64,000 nucleotides of DNA from Paenibacillus sp. USDA918EY (GCF_009870825.1 NZ_WTWY01000002.1:620001-684000); one strand, 5' to 3'; numbered from the stretch's first letter, positions 7,892 to 17,718 are shown. Made by a program: numbers and translations. The notes: generated by a model from the sequence alone, not told the origin.

Positions 7892-10237
7892 TTACGCCTT
7901 TTTCTGATCCTGAAGCGTTGGATTAAACTGGTCCCGGTATTGTCCCGGCGTCATTCCCTCCAGTTTCTTGAACATCCGGTTGAAGTATGGAGGCTGGTAC
8001 CCGACCGCCCGGGCAACATCGCTGATTTTCATGTCGGTCGAAACGAGCAGCTTTTTGCAGTGGCTCATTTTGATCGTGGTCAAATAATCGATGTAGTTCG
8101 ATCCGGTCATTTGCCGGAATGCCTTGCTCAGTTGGGACACGCTGACCCCGGCTTCCATGGCGAACGTCTCCAGCGAAAGGTCGGCCATGTAATTTTCATG
8201 GATCGTCTCCATAATTTGATCCACGATGCCTTTCATCGACGGATGGTAGCTCCGGTTCAGCACCTCGATGTACGGCCGGATCACGTTCGCGCGGAACCAC
8301 TGGATGCACGCATTGGCGTCCCGGAGCGCCTCCAGCTCCTCCTGCAGCTTGATCCCGTCATAGATGGCGTAAGGGTTATGGTTCGATTGAAGCATGGAAC
8401 GGAACAGGCTGTTTTTAAGCCGCATCAAGCCTTGATGCACGACCCACTCCGGCGCCCCGTCCTTCTGCAGCGCTTCAACGAACCGGATTAAAATATCCTC
8501 GGCTTCTTTTTCCAGCCCCAGGTTGAGCGTATGCGTAAATTCCTGCTCCAGCTCGAAAGGAAATTCCACCTCGACCTTCGCTTTTTCCATCACCGCTTCG
8601 GCTTCAAGCAGCTGGCTGTCGGACGTAAAGGACCGGTAGCTTAACGATCTTTTGGCCTGCTCCAGCAAATAAGGAACATCGCGCCAAGCCCCGGCGGGGC
8701 CGCTCACGGCAATCGTGGCCGGCATGCCCAGCACGTCCCGCAAGGTGTTCAGCATGTCGCCGCCCAGCTGCATCAGCGGCCGTTTCAGGTTATCCCCGGA
8801 CGCCGCGGAAGCGGCAGGCACGCACACGATGACGGCAAACGAGCCGTCCATAAAATCGATGGTGTGCACGTAGGAGCCGATCCGCTCGGACATTTCATGC
8901 AGCAAATTGACGGCGGCGTAAGTGAGCAGCTGCACGTCTTTGGCCGTAAGCTGTCCGCGGTTCAGCGTCAGGGAATGAAGGCGGCATACCACGATAAAAA
9001 ACCGATGCTCCGCCAAATCGAGCTGCAGCGCCTGCAGCTTTTCGATGATTTCGGCTTCCGTCAAATGGGCCGCCTGCCCCGTCACGAACTGGTTGATGAG
9101 CGCTTCCCGCACCTTCGGGATGGACTGGTTCAAGCTGCTTTGCAGCGTCTCGTTGACGGACCGGTACTGCTTCCATTTCTCCTCGATATATTTCAGCTCG
9201 TTGTTTTCGGGAGCCGGCTCCGGTTTGCCTTCCTTGAACAAATCGACGATTTTGCGGATCGGCCGGTACATCCGGTTGGAGGCGAACCAGCTGAGGGCCA
9301 GCGCCACGCACAGGGAACCGATCCAGTAAACGATCACGACATGCCGGTACGGTCCCGTAGGCGCCGTAATGGCCGACGACGGCGTCCCCGAGACAAAGGT
9401 CCAAATGCCGCCCATTTTCTCGAAGGATAACGCGCTGACCAGCAGCTTGTCGTTTTTCAGCGGCAGCTGGAAATGAAGCTGTGTATCGTAAGAACGCGTG
9501 GTTTCCGTAAGCTTCTCCAAAATGGAGGGCATGACCTCCGGATATTGTTTGCTCGCGTCGGATTGGCCGACCAGCGTGTCTTCCCCGTCCAGCACAAAGG
9601 CCACCTGCTCGGAATTGGCGCTCAGGTTCACCTTGGCCGGATTGACGTACAGCACCAGCGCCCCGTAAGATTGCTGGCTGTTGAATGGCAGCTTCATGAC
9701 GATGGCATGGGTCGACTTCCCCTTATTGAAAGGGCGGGGCAGCCCGTTCGTCCAGAAGATGCTTTGGTCGGACGACATGATCTTGCTCCAGGCGGCGGCA
9801 TCCGCCGGATCATCCAAGGTCCGCAAGCCGAGCATGGGCTGCATGATTTTGTTCTGCTTGGCCACATACAGGTAGGCCTGGTCGACCAGCGGATCCCCGT
9901 TTTCGATAAAATAAAGCGTATCGCTTAATTCCTGCGTTTTCTCGAATTGGTCCACAAAATTGGTGTCCGCCAGGGAGGGCTTCAGGACCGGGTTGGACAT
10001 CATGTGCGAGGCATACTGGACAAGCTGGGAAAACTGCTCATCGACTCGCCTTGCCGTATCCTTCAGCAGCTGCTCGTTATTCTGTTGGTACTGCCGGATC
10101 AGGTACTGATTGCCGACATGCCAGTTGATAAAACTCACGATCGAAATGGGAACGCATGTGAGCATGATGACCAGCGCGATGGTTTTCCAGTACATGATTC
10201 CTTTTGAAGCCAATTTCCTCGTCCATTCCTTACCCAA
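7892..10237 (-). CDS. Membrane-anchored AraC-family regulator (one-component sensor)
   Basis: Single-chain sensor and regulator: a membrane helix (about 17-37), an extracellular Cache-like sensor region (about 40-300), a second helix (about 303-325), a cytoplasmic linker region, and a C-terminal AraC domain with two helix-turn-helix motifs (LETFAMEAGVSVSQLSKAFR and ISDVARAVGYQPPYFNRMFK). It has no kinase or receiver domain. The start is TTG 10237 because AGGAG at 10246-10250 has correct spacing; the frame extends 21 codons further upstream without a usable site. It is divergent from the ABC importer at 10917, its probable target. It would bind a ligand outside the cell and activate transcription from the membrane. 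Confidence 0.88.
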   Translation of the reverse strand: MGKEWTRKLASKGIMYWKTIALVIMLTCVPISIVSFINWHVGNQYLIRQYQQNNEQLLKDTARRVDEQFSQLVQYASHMMSNPVLKPSLADTNFVDQFEKTQELSDTLYFIENGDPLVDQAYLYVAKQNKIMQPMLGLRTLDDPADAAAWSKIMSSDQSIFWTNGLPRPFNKGKSTHAIVMKLPFNSQQSYGALVLYVNPAKVNLSANSEQVAFVLDGEDTLVGQSDASKQYPEVMPSILEKLTETTRSYDTQLHFQLPLKNDKLLVSALSFEKMGGIWTFVSGTPSSAITAPTGPYRHVVIVYWIGSLCVALALSWFASNRMYRPIRKIVDLFKEGKPEPAPENNELKYIEEKWKQYRSVNETLQSSLNQSIPKVREALINQFVTGQAAHLTEAEIIEKLQALQLDLAEHRFFIVVCRLHSLTLNRGQLTAKDVQLLTYAAVNLLHEMSERIGSYVHTIDFMDGSFAVIVCVPAASAASGDNLKRPLMQLGGDMLNTLRDVLGMPATIAVSGPAGAWRDVPYLLEQAKRSLSYRSFTSDSQLLEAEAVMEKAKVEVEFPFELEQEFTHTLNLGLEKEAEDILIRFVEALQKDGAPEWVVHQGLMRLKNSLFRSMLQSNHNPYAIYDGIKLQEELEALRDANACIQWFRANVIRPYIEVLNRSYHPSMKGIVDQIMETIHENYMADLSLETFAMEAGVSVSQLSKAFRQMTGSNYIDYLTTIKMSHCKKLLVSTDMKISDVARAVGYQPPYFNRMFKKLEGMTPGQYRDQFNPTLQDQKKA

Positions 10238-10916
10238 ATCCCTCACTCCTGACGGTATCTGTTCGAATCGATCTTCACCCGTGCGTTGGTGTTGTACCAT
10301 TCATCATAACGAAACGAACCCCATATGAAAAGGCTTTCAATGCGAAAAATCATCCCATTTTATTGGGAAACGGCCGCAAATCCCTTTGAGTAAAAAAAGT
10401 GCAATGCCGTGAAATAAGCATCAGGAAAAGCCCCGCCAAAACAAAGCGGATTTTCCCTTTTCGGCCATCGTGAGGAATGGCTACTCCAAACTGACCCAAG
10501 ATGATAATTAGTATTGGACTACAAGCAACAGCAGCGGAGGGGACGGAATCGATCTGAAGAAGCGAAGCGTTCGCCTTTGGCTCCGAATTTCTTCCTTTTT
10601 GGAAAACAAAATAAAAGAAATTTGGAGACAACAGCGATCGGAAGAACGATCCGTAACCGCAGCGGCCACCTAGCACAAGGTTATTGGCGGCGCCACGTTT
10701 GCAGGCTCAAAGCAATGGCTCAAACGCCAAATTTTCAGGGCAAAAAAGATATGCCGTGTACCGCCGAAAATAAAATCAAATTGCCGGAAATGCCGCGAGC
10801 CACTACATTGGGTTATGACAAGCGCGATGCCAAGGTCGCGGGCTAAAGGTTTGAGAGTGAAGATCCATGTTTGTGAAACGAAATTTTCCATAGACAAAAG
10901 AAAGCGAGGTAAACAG
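10238..10916. other. Gene-free divergent region with a dispersed repeat
   Basis: About 680 bases between the divergent AraC regulator and the ABC importer. No convincing gene is present; a 110-codon open frame at 10514-10846 is formed by the repeat and has no family features. The region holds repeat copy A (10532-10669) and presumably the promoters of both flanking units. Two CGTTTG / CAAACG arms around 10697-10730 could form a hairpin in the importer leader. Confidence 0.5.
10532..10669 (+). repeat. Dispersed two-module repeat, copy A
   Basis: Module 1 (10532-10564) is a 33-base segment found identically, on the other strand, at 35202-35234. Module 2 (10629-10669) matches 35058-35098 at 40 of 41 bases. 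Module 2 contains a hairpin, GATCG - GAAGAA - CGATC. The copy lies upstream of, and in the same orientation as, the ABC importer genes. It carries no transposase or clear terminal repeats. Confidence 0.85.
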
Positions 10917-11870
10917 ATGCGGAAACGATCATCCCAATCCGGTGCCGCAAGGCTGCGGGAATCCAAAAGGCCGCTGTGGCCCGATCTGAAACGGGATCGG
11001 TATTTGTACGTGCTGGCGCTGCCGGGCATTTTGTTTTTCATTATTTTCAAATATATTCCGATCACCAACCTGGTCATCGGTTTTCAGGACTACTCCCCTT
11101 ATTTGGGGATTGCCGGAAGCCCATGGGTCGGATTTGAGCATTTTGCCCGGTTTTTCTCGAACCCCGACTTCTGGATGCTGCTGCGCAACACGCTCGGGAT
11201 CAGCTTGATGAATCTGGTTTTCTTTTTCCCGGCGCCGATCATCCTCGCCTTGATGCTCAACGAAGTCCGCCATCAGCTGATGAAACGCACCGTACAATCG
11301 CTGATTTATATCCCCCACTTTTTGTCGTGGGTGCTCATTTACGGCTTGACCTACCTGATGTTCTCCCAATCCGAAGGGTTGTTCAACAAGCTGCTGACGG
11401 CGCTGGACAAAAATACGGTCGACATTTTATCGAACCCGAAGCTGTTTTGGGGCATGCTGACGGCGCAGTCCATCTGGAAAGAAGTCGGCTGGGGCACGAT
11501 CATCTTCCTCGCCGCCATCGCCGGCGTCGATCCGCAGCAATACGAAGCGGCCGTCATCGACGGAGCCGGTCGTTTCCGGCGGATGTGGCATATCACGCTG
11601 CCCGCGATGCGGAACGTCATCATGATTCTGCTCATTTTGCGGCTCGGAACGATCATGGACACGGGCTTCGAGCAGGTCTACCTGATGATGAACGCCGCCG
11701 TGACCGAGGTCGCCGAAGTGTTCGATACGTACGTTTACCGCGTCGGCATCCGGCAAGGGGAATTCAGCTACAGCACCGCCATCGGCCTCTTCAAATCGAT
11801 CGTGGGCGTCATTCTGGTCGTCGGCGCGAACAGGGCCGCCAAACGTTTCGGCCAGGAAAGCCTGTATTAA
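10917..11870 (+). CDS. ABC transporter permease, LplB/YtcP-pair type
   Basis: Inner-membrane permease of a carbohydrate importer, about 317 residues with six predicted helices and the EAA loop near EAAVIDGAGRFRRMWHITLP. The N-terminus (LKRDRYLYVLALPGILFFII) is typical of LplB-like proteins. The start at ATG 10917 is chosen because of AGCGAGGT at 10903-10910; the frame is open further upstream into the repeat region. It leads a permease-permease-binding protein operon without an ATPase, as is usual where a shared MsmX-like ATPase is used. Confidence 0.9.
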   Translation: MRKRSSQSGAARLRESKRPLWPDLKRDRYLYVLALPGILFFIIFKYIPITNLVIGFQDYSPYLGIAGSPWVGFEHFARFFSNPDFWMLLRNTLGISLMNLVFFFPAPIILALMLNEVRHQLMKRTVQSLIYIPHFLSWVLIYGLTYLMFSQSEGLFNKLLTALDKNTVDILSNPKLFWGMLTAQSIWKEVGWGTIIFLAAIAGVDPQQYEAAVIDGAGRFRRMWHITLPAMRNVIMILLILRLGTIMDTGFEQVYLMMNAAVTEVAEVFDTYVYRVGIRQGEFSYSTAIGLFKSIVGVILVVGANRAAKRFGQESLY

Positions 11871-11903
11871 CGCAAAAGCCCCCACCGAAAGGAGAGACAC
11901 CCG

Positions 11904-12794
11904 ATGATTATGGAAGTCAATACGTCCTGGAAAGACCGGCTGTTTACGTACGCCAACGGCGGCCTCCTGGTTTTGTTCAGCCTGGCCATGGTTTTCCCGA
12001 TCTATTACACGATCGTGCTATCCTTTACCGATTCGACGGAGTATTACACCCGGGATTTGATCCTGTGGCCGCATCAATGGTCGCTGGACGCCTACAAATA
12101 TTTGCTCGGCAACGGCTTGTTCGTCAATTCCTTGATGGTCAGCGTGTTTCTGGCCACGGTCGGCACCGCTTTAAGCCTGATTGTGACGGGAGGACTCGCT
12201 TACGCCATCTCCTGCCGGCGGCTGCGGTTCCGCAAAACGATGATGTTTATGATCCTGCTGACCTTTTTGTTCACGCCCGGGCTTGTCCCGGTCTACTTGA
12301 TCGTACGGAATCTGGGCTTGATCGACAGCGTCTGGTCCTTGATTTTGCCTTCGCTTACCAGCGGATGGTACGTGCTGCTCATGAAGGGCTTTTTCGACGG
12401 CATCCCGGACAGTCTGGACGAAGCCGCCCGGATCGACGGCTGCACCGAAATCAGCGTCTTTTGGCGGATCATCATCCCGCTGTCGCTGCCCGCGATCGTC
12501 GCTTTCGGCCTGTTTTTCGCCGTCGGCTATTGGAACACGTATTTTAACGGCATCATGTTCATCAACCAGCAGGCGAAATGGCCGCTGCAGGTGCTGCTGC
12601 AAAACATGCTCGTCGACCCGACCACCATGGGCGGCGGCGAACAAAACGTCTCCCTGCAGATGAACCGGCAGCTGCCGACGGAAACGCTCAAAATGGCTGC
12701 GGTCGTCATCGCCACCATCCCCATCATGCTCGTGTATCCGTTCCTTCAGAAGCATTTTGCGACAGGGGCCATGGTCGGCTCCGTGAAGGAATGA
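11904..12794 (+). CDS. ABC transporter permease, LplC type
   Basis: Second permease of the importer, 296 residues with six predicted helices and the EAA loop (LDEAARIDGCTEISVFWRIIIP). It ends with a typical VQKHF-like motif (FLQKHFATGAMVGSVKE). The ATG at 11904 follows AAAGGAGAG at 11888-11896. It lies 33 bases after the first permease and 36 bases before the binding protein, in one operon. Confidence 0.92.
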   Translation: MIMEVNTSWKDRLFTYANGGLLVLFSLAMVFPIYYTIVLSFTDSTEYYTRDLILWPHQWSLDAYKYLLGNGLFVNSLMVSVFLATVGTALSLIVTGGLAYAISCRRLRFRKTMMFMILLTFLFTPGLVPVYLIVRNLGLIDSVWSLILPSLTSGWYVLLMKGFFDGIPDSLDEAARIDGCTEISVFWRIIIPLSLPAIVAFGLFFAVGYWNTYFNGIMFINQQAKWPLQVLLQNMLVDPTTMGGGEQNVSLQMNRQLPTETLKMAAVVIATIPIMLVYPFLQKHFATGAMVGSVKE

Positions 12795-12830
12795 GCCATA
12801 CAGGTTTGCCAAATCGAAGGAGGTTATGTA

Positions 12831-14360
12831 ATGAGTCCATCCGGAACAAAGGTACAGAAAAAGATGCTGATGAAATCCATGCTGGTCGTCCTGGGAGCGA
12901 GCGTGCTGCTGACGGCCTGCGGCGGCTCCAAAGGGGCATCGAAAGAAGGGGACGGCCCGACGCCGATCCAAATGCAAACGCTGAATTACGCCACCGAATT
13001 TATCGACAATACCAACCCGATCTGGAAGGAGTTCGAGAAGCGCACCAGCACCAAGCTCGACATCACCTGGCTGTCCCCGTCCACGTCGGAGGAAAAAATC
13101 AACGTCATGCTCGCCTCCGGCGACCTGCCCGAGGTGACGTTCGTAGAGTCGCTGATCAACCCGCAGCTGCAGAAAATGATCAAGCAAGGGGTCTTCTGGG
13201 ATTTGACGCCTTACATCAAGGATTATCCGAACCTGAGCGCTTCCAACCTAGCCGAGATGTGGACCGCATCCAAGGTGGACGGCAAAAACTACGTCATTCC
13301 GCGCTACTACCCGAGCTATGGCGGGGGTGCCTTCCCGATTCTTCGCAAGGACTGGATGGATAAGCTCGGGCTGCAAACGCCGACGAACATGGACCAGTTG
13401 TTCGAGGTGCTGAAGGCATTCAAGGAAAAGGATCCGAACGGCAACGGACAGGCGGACGAAGTGCCGTATGCGGCGAACCCGGACACGATGGGCTTCGTGT
13501 ACGGCGTGTTCAACGGAACGCAAGGGCAATGGAAGCTGAAAGACGACAAACTCGTTCCCGTCATCACCGAGGACGCCTCCCGCGATGCCGTGCTGTGGCT
13601 GAAAAAGGCCTTTGATGCGGGTCTGTTCCCGAAAGATTTTGCCATCATGAAATATTCCCAGACGGTGGACCTGATCCGCGGCGGCAATGCAGGGGGCACT
13701 TCCCAATCGATGAACCATGCGTGGGTGACGGGCTCCAAAATCCGCGAAGTCGTGCCGACGGCCGACTATATGCCGATCACATACCTGGAAAACGCCGGCG
13801 GGGACAAATATACGCCGTCCGGCACGCCGTATTACGGGGTGTACCTGATTCCGAAAAAGGTGCCTGAAGCGAAAGTGAAAAAAATTCTCGGGTTTTTCGA
13901 CTATGCTTACGGCAAAGAAGGCAACGAGCTGGCGACCTACGGCATCGAAGGCGTGCATTACACGGTGCAGAACGGCCGGAAAATTCCGACGCCGCAAAGC
14001 GAAAAAGACCATCTGGGCGACGGCAACATGAACAACCTGATCCACCTGATCAGCGACGACATGTCCATCGGCGCGGTCGGCATGCCGGACGATGTGTACA
14101 ACCGGAACGTCGAGATCGTTAATGAACGCAAAAAGATCAAAACGCCGAACCCCGGCAGCGAGCTGTACTCCGAGGCTTACAACAAATACTATCCGGAAAT
14201 TTCGAAAAAAGTGAGCGACATGCGCACCAAGGTCATCATCGGCAAAGACACCATCGAAAACTACGACAAATTCATCGAGCAGCTGCGCAACGACCCGACC
14301 TTGAAGCAGGTGGCGGATGAAATGACGGAAGCGTATCATAAAAAGATGAGCAGCCAGTAA
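12831..14360 (+). CDS. Extracellular solute-binding lipoprotein, LplA/LipO type
   Basis: Membrane-anchored sugar-binding protein of the importer. Its type II signal peptide ends in the lipobox LLTAC (Cys about residue 30). It has 509 residues, the long form typical of LplA-like proteins. Sequences such as WKEFEKRTSTKLDITW and SGDLPEVTF are characteristic of this group. A perfect AAGGAGG precedes ATG 12831. The ligand is not evident; LplABC-type systems often take oligosaccharides of plant or bacterial glycans. The neighbouring membrane AraC regulator and the lost Gfo/Idh/MocA gene fit a sugar or inositol-like substrate (inference). Confidence 0.92.
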   Translation: MSPSGTKVQKKMLMKSMLVVLGASVLLTACGGSKGASKEGDGPTPIQMQTLNYATEFIDNTNPIWKEFEKRTSTKLDITWLSPSTSEEKINVMLASGDLPEVTFVESLINPQLQKMIKQGVFWDLTPYIKDYPNLSASNLAEMWTASKVDGKNYVIPRYYPSYGGGAFPILRKDWMDKLGLQTPTNMDQLFEVLKAFKEKDPNGNGQADEVPYAANPDTMGFVYGVFNGTQGQWKLKDDKLVPVITEDASRDAVLWLKKAFDAGLFPKDFAIMKYSQTVDLIRGGNAGGTSQSMNHAWVTGSKIREVVPTADYMPITYLENAGGDKYTPSGTPYYGVYLIPKKVPEAKVKKILGFFDYAYGKEGNELATYGIEGVHYTVQNGRKIPTPQSEKDHLGDGNMNNLIHLISDDMSIGAVGMPDDVYNRNVEIVNERKKIKTPNPGSELYSEAYNKYYPEISKKVSDMRTKVIIGKDTIENYDKFIEQLRNDPTLKQVADEMTEAYHKKMSSQ

Positions 14361-14412
14361 GCCGGAAAATCGTTGGGGCGGCCCATCGGCCTGCCGGAGC
14401 CGTACACAAAAC

Positions 14413-14458
14413 AAGGGGGATGTTTCCAAGGTCGGCCGACCTTGAAGCATCCCCCTTA
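14413..14458. terminator. Terminator between ABC importer and DUF4272 gene
   Basis: AAGGGGGATG (14413-14422) pairs with CATCCCCCTT (14449-14458); an inner GGTCGGCCGACC forms the top of the stem. It sits between convergent genes. The T-run is weak on the + side. Confidence 0.65.
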
Positions 14459-14474
14459 CGTTTTGGGCTTTCCA

Positions 14475-15659
14475 CTATGTATCCATGCTAATATCGTCCC
14501 ATGCTTCGTCCCGGTAACCGATCATCCAGAACAGCGCCCGGCGGCGCTCCATCACGACGCTTTCGTTCAGGCCGGCCGCAGGCTCCCTGCCACGAATCCG
14601 GTCATTGACGCAGGCCCAATGCAAGCGGTAGATTTTGTCCGCTTCGTCCAACATGTCTTCCGCGCGCCGAAGCGCCGTCCGCTCCAAAAACTCGTCGAAA
14701 CCGCTGCAGCTCGATACCGCCTCAATCGCCGCTTTGGAGTCGCATGGATGATCCGGAAAATCAAGCGAATCCACCACCCCAAGCGCCCAGAGCAGCGCCC
14801 AATAAGCCTCGTATTGCCAGACCAGATTGACCGCATCCTGATATTCGGGCTCCGCCTGCTCCAGCAAATCTTTTTCGGCTTCGGTCAATGCATCCTTGAC
14901 CCCGAATCGATCGAGCAGACCGGTCACAAAAGCTTTCGATTCCGCCAAATCCCCCTCCTGCGCGACGTCGCACGCGTATTGGATGACGATCAGCAGCGCC
15001 GCGGCCCGGCGGGCGATCTCCTCTCTTGATCTGACCTTCAGCTCGCTAAGCGGAGGCAGTTCAGGCAGGTGCTCCACGTACGGAACTTGCTTTTCCTTCA
15101 GATAGGCCAAACTTCTTTGCTTTCGCTCCGCGCCCTCCGGCGTCGTACGGTCCTCGCCCCGGATTTTTCTCGTGCATGCCCGCGGACTGAAATCGGCAGC
15201 ATCGGAGCTTCCGTCGGGATACACGATGACCCGCCCATCCCGGTCCAGCAGCGTGCCGTCGGGAATAAACCCGATGCCGTCCACTTTTGCGGCAAGCTTG
15301 ATAAAGCGTTCCAAGTCGTCTTTGCCGTATTCTTTTTCCGTTTCGATCGCCAGCATCGTATTGATCACGGAAATCTGTATCATGACGCGGCGTTTTAAAT
15401 CCTCGTCAGCAAACGGAATGCGGTCGTAAAACCCCGTCATCCCTGGAATATTGTTCGCGAAATAATCCGGATCGGTATCTTCCGAGGCGACGCGAATCGT
15501 TATTTTGTTGTTTTTAAACCAGCCTTTCGGATGAACCGTCATCTCCTTTTCTCCCGGAGCCCCGCCCGTTACTTTAAAGCCGTCGGCAAAAACCTCATGA
15601 ACCAGCCCGCCGATATCCTTAATATCGTTTCGGGATGCAAATATCGTAAAATAAGCCAA
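14475..15659 (-). CDS. DUF4272-domain protein of unknown function
   Basis: Soluble protein of about 394 residues. The C-terminal two fifths match DUF4272: RSREEIARRAAALLIVIQYA, WQYEAYWALLWALG, DEADKIYRLHWACV, and the ending RRALFWMIGYRDEAWDDIS. The N-terminal part (about 1-200) has no family I recognise. TTG 15659 is chosen as start because AGGAGGGGG lies 7 bases upstream; the ATG 12 codons earlier lacks a site. No function is known for DUF4272. It is probably transcribed alone, with the ABC operon convergent to it. Confidence 0.8.
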   Translation of the reverse strand: MAYFTIFASRNDIKDIGGLVHEVFADGFKVTGGAPGEKEMTVHPKGWFKNNKITIRVASEDTDPDYFANNIPGMTGFYDRIPFADEDLKRRVMIQISVINTMLAIETEKEYGKDDLERFIKLAAKVDGIGFIPDGTLLDRDGRVIVYPDGSSDAADFSPRACTRKIRGEDRTTPEGAERKQRSLAYLKEKQVPYVEHLPELPPLSELKVRSREEIARRAAALLIVIQYACDVAQEGDLAESKAFVTGLLDRFGVKDALTEAEKDLLEQAEPEYQDAVNLVWQYEAYWALLWALGVVDSLDFPDHPCDSKAAIEAVSSCSGFDEFLERTALRRAEDMLDEADKIYRLHWACVNDRIRGREPAAGLNESVVMERRRALFWMIGYRDEAWDDISMDT

Positions 15660-15840
15660 AAACGTTCCCCCTCCTGTCAGCGACGGTTCGTCCATCCCTT
15701 AACCGTTTACGCCGTAAAAATTAAACTCCCGACTAGTTGGCGGCACCCTTTTTGCGGTTTTGCGCCTAACCATCCTCGAAGCCCAACCTCTCCTATCTTA
15801 ACAAAACCTTCTATTTCCTGGAAGAGTCCGCGCCGGCTGG

Positions 15841-16893
15841 TTAATCAGATGCCATCCCAAATGCCGCTTGGGGCGATGCGATGTGTCCGTTCTCCGCCCG
15901 ATATTCTCCCGGCGCTTTTCCCGTCCATTTTTTGAAAGCCGCGTGAAACGAACTCGGTTCGGAAAAATGCAGCAAATAGGCAATTTCCGTTACCGTGTGT
16001 TCCGGCCGCGCCAAATAGCGGATCGCCAATTCCCTTCGCACTTCGTTTGCGAGCCGGTTATACGTCGTCCCTTCCTCCTTCAGCCGGGCCTGGAGCGTTC
16101 TTGCGCTCATCCGCATTTCCTTGGCTGCGTCCTGGAGAGTCGGGAAAAAGAATGGCATAGACGACAAAATCCATTCCCGCAAACGCGATGACAGCACCAA
16201 ACCTTGGACCAGCGTCTTCCGCACGTCCTCCACCACGCCCTCAAAAACCGCAAACAGCCGGGAATCCGCGCCTAATACGGGGTAGTCCAGCACTTCCTTG
16301 CGGAATGCAAGCGCGTTATGTTCCTGCCCAAAAAGAGGGATTACACCGCCAAACGCTGCGGCATAAGCCTCGGCAGGCGCCTGGCGGGCATGCGAGAAGC
16401 TTGCTTCGGTAAGATTAACCGGTTTGCCGCTCAGCTGAAGGATGATTTGGACAAGGGAAGCCGCCATGTCTTCGATGCAGTGCCGGCTGAAACCGCGCCC
16501 GGACTGCCGAGGGACCATACGGACAACCGCCTCATCCCCCGCAATTTCAATCTCGGCGTTATATTGGCCGCAGACGACGTCATTGTATTTTTGATAAGCC
16601 GCCAATGCATCGCCGATCGTCTTGGAATGCAGCATCGCGTATCCAAGCACCCCGAGATCGGTCAGGTGCATGGCTTGTCCTTGGTGAAGGCCGAACGCCG
16701 GGTCTTTCGTATAATCGGCCGCTGACTGCATGATCCGTTCGAGTTCTTCCGTTTCGATTCTCGCGTCGGTGCGTCCCGGCAGCCCGACGTCGATACCGGC
16801 ATAAGCGCAAAACGCTTCCCAGTCGAGCCCTTTCGCGGCCATCGATTTGCGGATCGGCCACAGCAGCGTGACCGGTACATCCATTGTCTTCAA
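15841..16893 (-). CDS. AraC-family transcriptional regulator (arabinose_bd N-terminal domain)
   Basis: Regulator of about 350 residues. The N-terminal 200 residues match the ligand domain seen in OruR/ArgR-like AraC proteins (DLGVLGYAMLHSKTIGDALAAY is diagnostic). The C-terminal AraC domain has two HTH motifs (LQDAAKEMRMSARTLQARLK and VTEIAYLLHFSEPSSFHAAFKKW). TTG 16893 is preferred because GGGAGG lies 7 bases upstream. It is divergent from the flavodoxin-fold oxidoreductase at 17026, with only 132 bases between them, so that gene is the likely target. Confidence 0.88.
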   Translation of the reverse strand: MKTMDVPVTLLWPIRKSMAAKGLDWEAFCAYAGIDVGLPGRTDARIETEELERIMQSAADYTKDPAFGLHQGQAMHLTDLGVLGYAMLHSKTIGDALAAYQKYNDVVCGQYNAEIEIAGDEAVVRMVPRQSGRGFSRHCIEDMAASLVQIILQLSGKPVNLTEASFSHARQAPAEAYAAAFGGVIPLFGQEHNALAFRKEVLDYPVLGADSRLFAVFEGVVEDVRKTLVQGLVLSSRLREWILSSMPFFFPTLQDAAKEMRMSARTLQARLKEEGTTYNRLANEVRRELAIRYLARPEHTVTEIAYLLHFSEPSSFHAAFKKWTGKAPGEYRAENGHIASPQAAFGMASD

Positions 16894-17025
16894 TCCGTTT
16901 CCTCCCAACCAGCGCAAATGATCAAGTTTTTCGCGCGTTTCCTCATGTCGCTTGCCACTTGGTTCCCGTTATGATGGGTTCAGTTCTATTTTACACGACG
17001 CCGTTTCGATAAGGGGGAACAAACT

Positions 17026-17607
17026 ATGCACAAAAATATGACGGTCATCGTCGGCCATCCCGATCCCGAAAGCTACTGCCACGCCCTTGCGCAAGCCTAC
17101 ATCAGGGGGGCGAAGGCTGCCGGCGCTGACGTGAAGCTCCTGGACCTCGCCGCCATGAGGTTCGATCCGATTCTGCAATACGGCTATCGGAAGCGGACGG
17201 AGCTCGAACCCGACCTTATTCAGGCGCGGGAGGCCATTTTGCAGGCGGACCATCTGGTGTGGGTTTACCCGACCTGGTGGGGGACGATGCCTGCTCTCCT
17301 GAAAGGTTTTATCGACCGCGTATTCCTGCCGGGATTTGCGTTTGCGTCCGCTCCGGATTCGCTGGCGGTCAACAAGCTCCTCAAAGGAAAAACGGCCCGG
17401 CTGCTCGTCACGATGGACTCCCCATCCTGGTATTACCGCCTCGCGCTCAGGCGGGCGGGGCATGTCATCATGAAACGCGGCATTTTGCAGTTCAGCGGCA
17501 TTCGGCCGGTGCGGATTACCGAAATCAACAAGGTGAAAATGTTGTCCGCCGAAAAGCGCAAACACTGGCTGGAAAAGGCGGAGGCGCTTGGGGCGAAGCT
17601 GGCTTAG
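17026..17607 (+). CDS. NAD(P)H:quinone oxidoreductase, flavodoxin-2 fold
   Basis: Cytosolic FMN/FAD-dependent reductase of about 193 residues in the YrkL/MdaB/KefG-like family. It has the flavin-binding start MTVIVGHPDPESYCHAL, the YPTWWGTMPALLKGFIDRVF motif (residues about 83-102) and the LLVTMDSPSWYY strand. The start ATG has AAGGGGG upstream. It is probably induced by the divergent AraC regulator in response to an electrophile or quinone (inference from the family and gene pair). Confidence 0.88.
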   Translation: MHKNMTVIVGHPDPESYCHALAQAYIRGAKAAGADVKLLDLAAMRFDPILQYGYRKRTELEPDLIQAREAILQADHLVWVYPTWWGTMPALLKGFIDRVFLPGFAFASAPDSLAVNKLLKGKTARLLVTMDSPSWYYRLALRRAGHVIMKRGILQFSGIRPVRITEINKVKMLSAEKRKHWLEKAEALGAKLA

Positions 17608-17718
17608 CAGGAATCGGGCCACCCTTCTCCAGCGCAAATCGGATGTTTCAGATCCCGATGCACGGGTAAGTAAAGAGTGCACACGCAATACTCAATACCC
17701 TAAAAGGAGTGATTCGAA

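Noticed and set aside
10514..10846. 110-codon open frame before the importer
   Set aside because: It is produced by repeat copy A. Part of the same peptide appears in the frame through copy B, and it has no ribosome binding site or domain.
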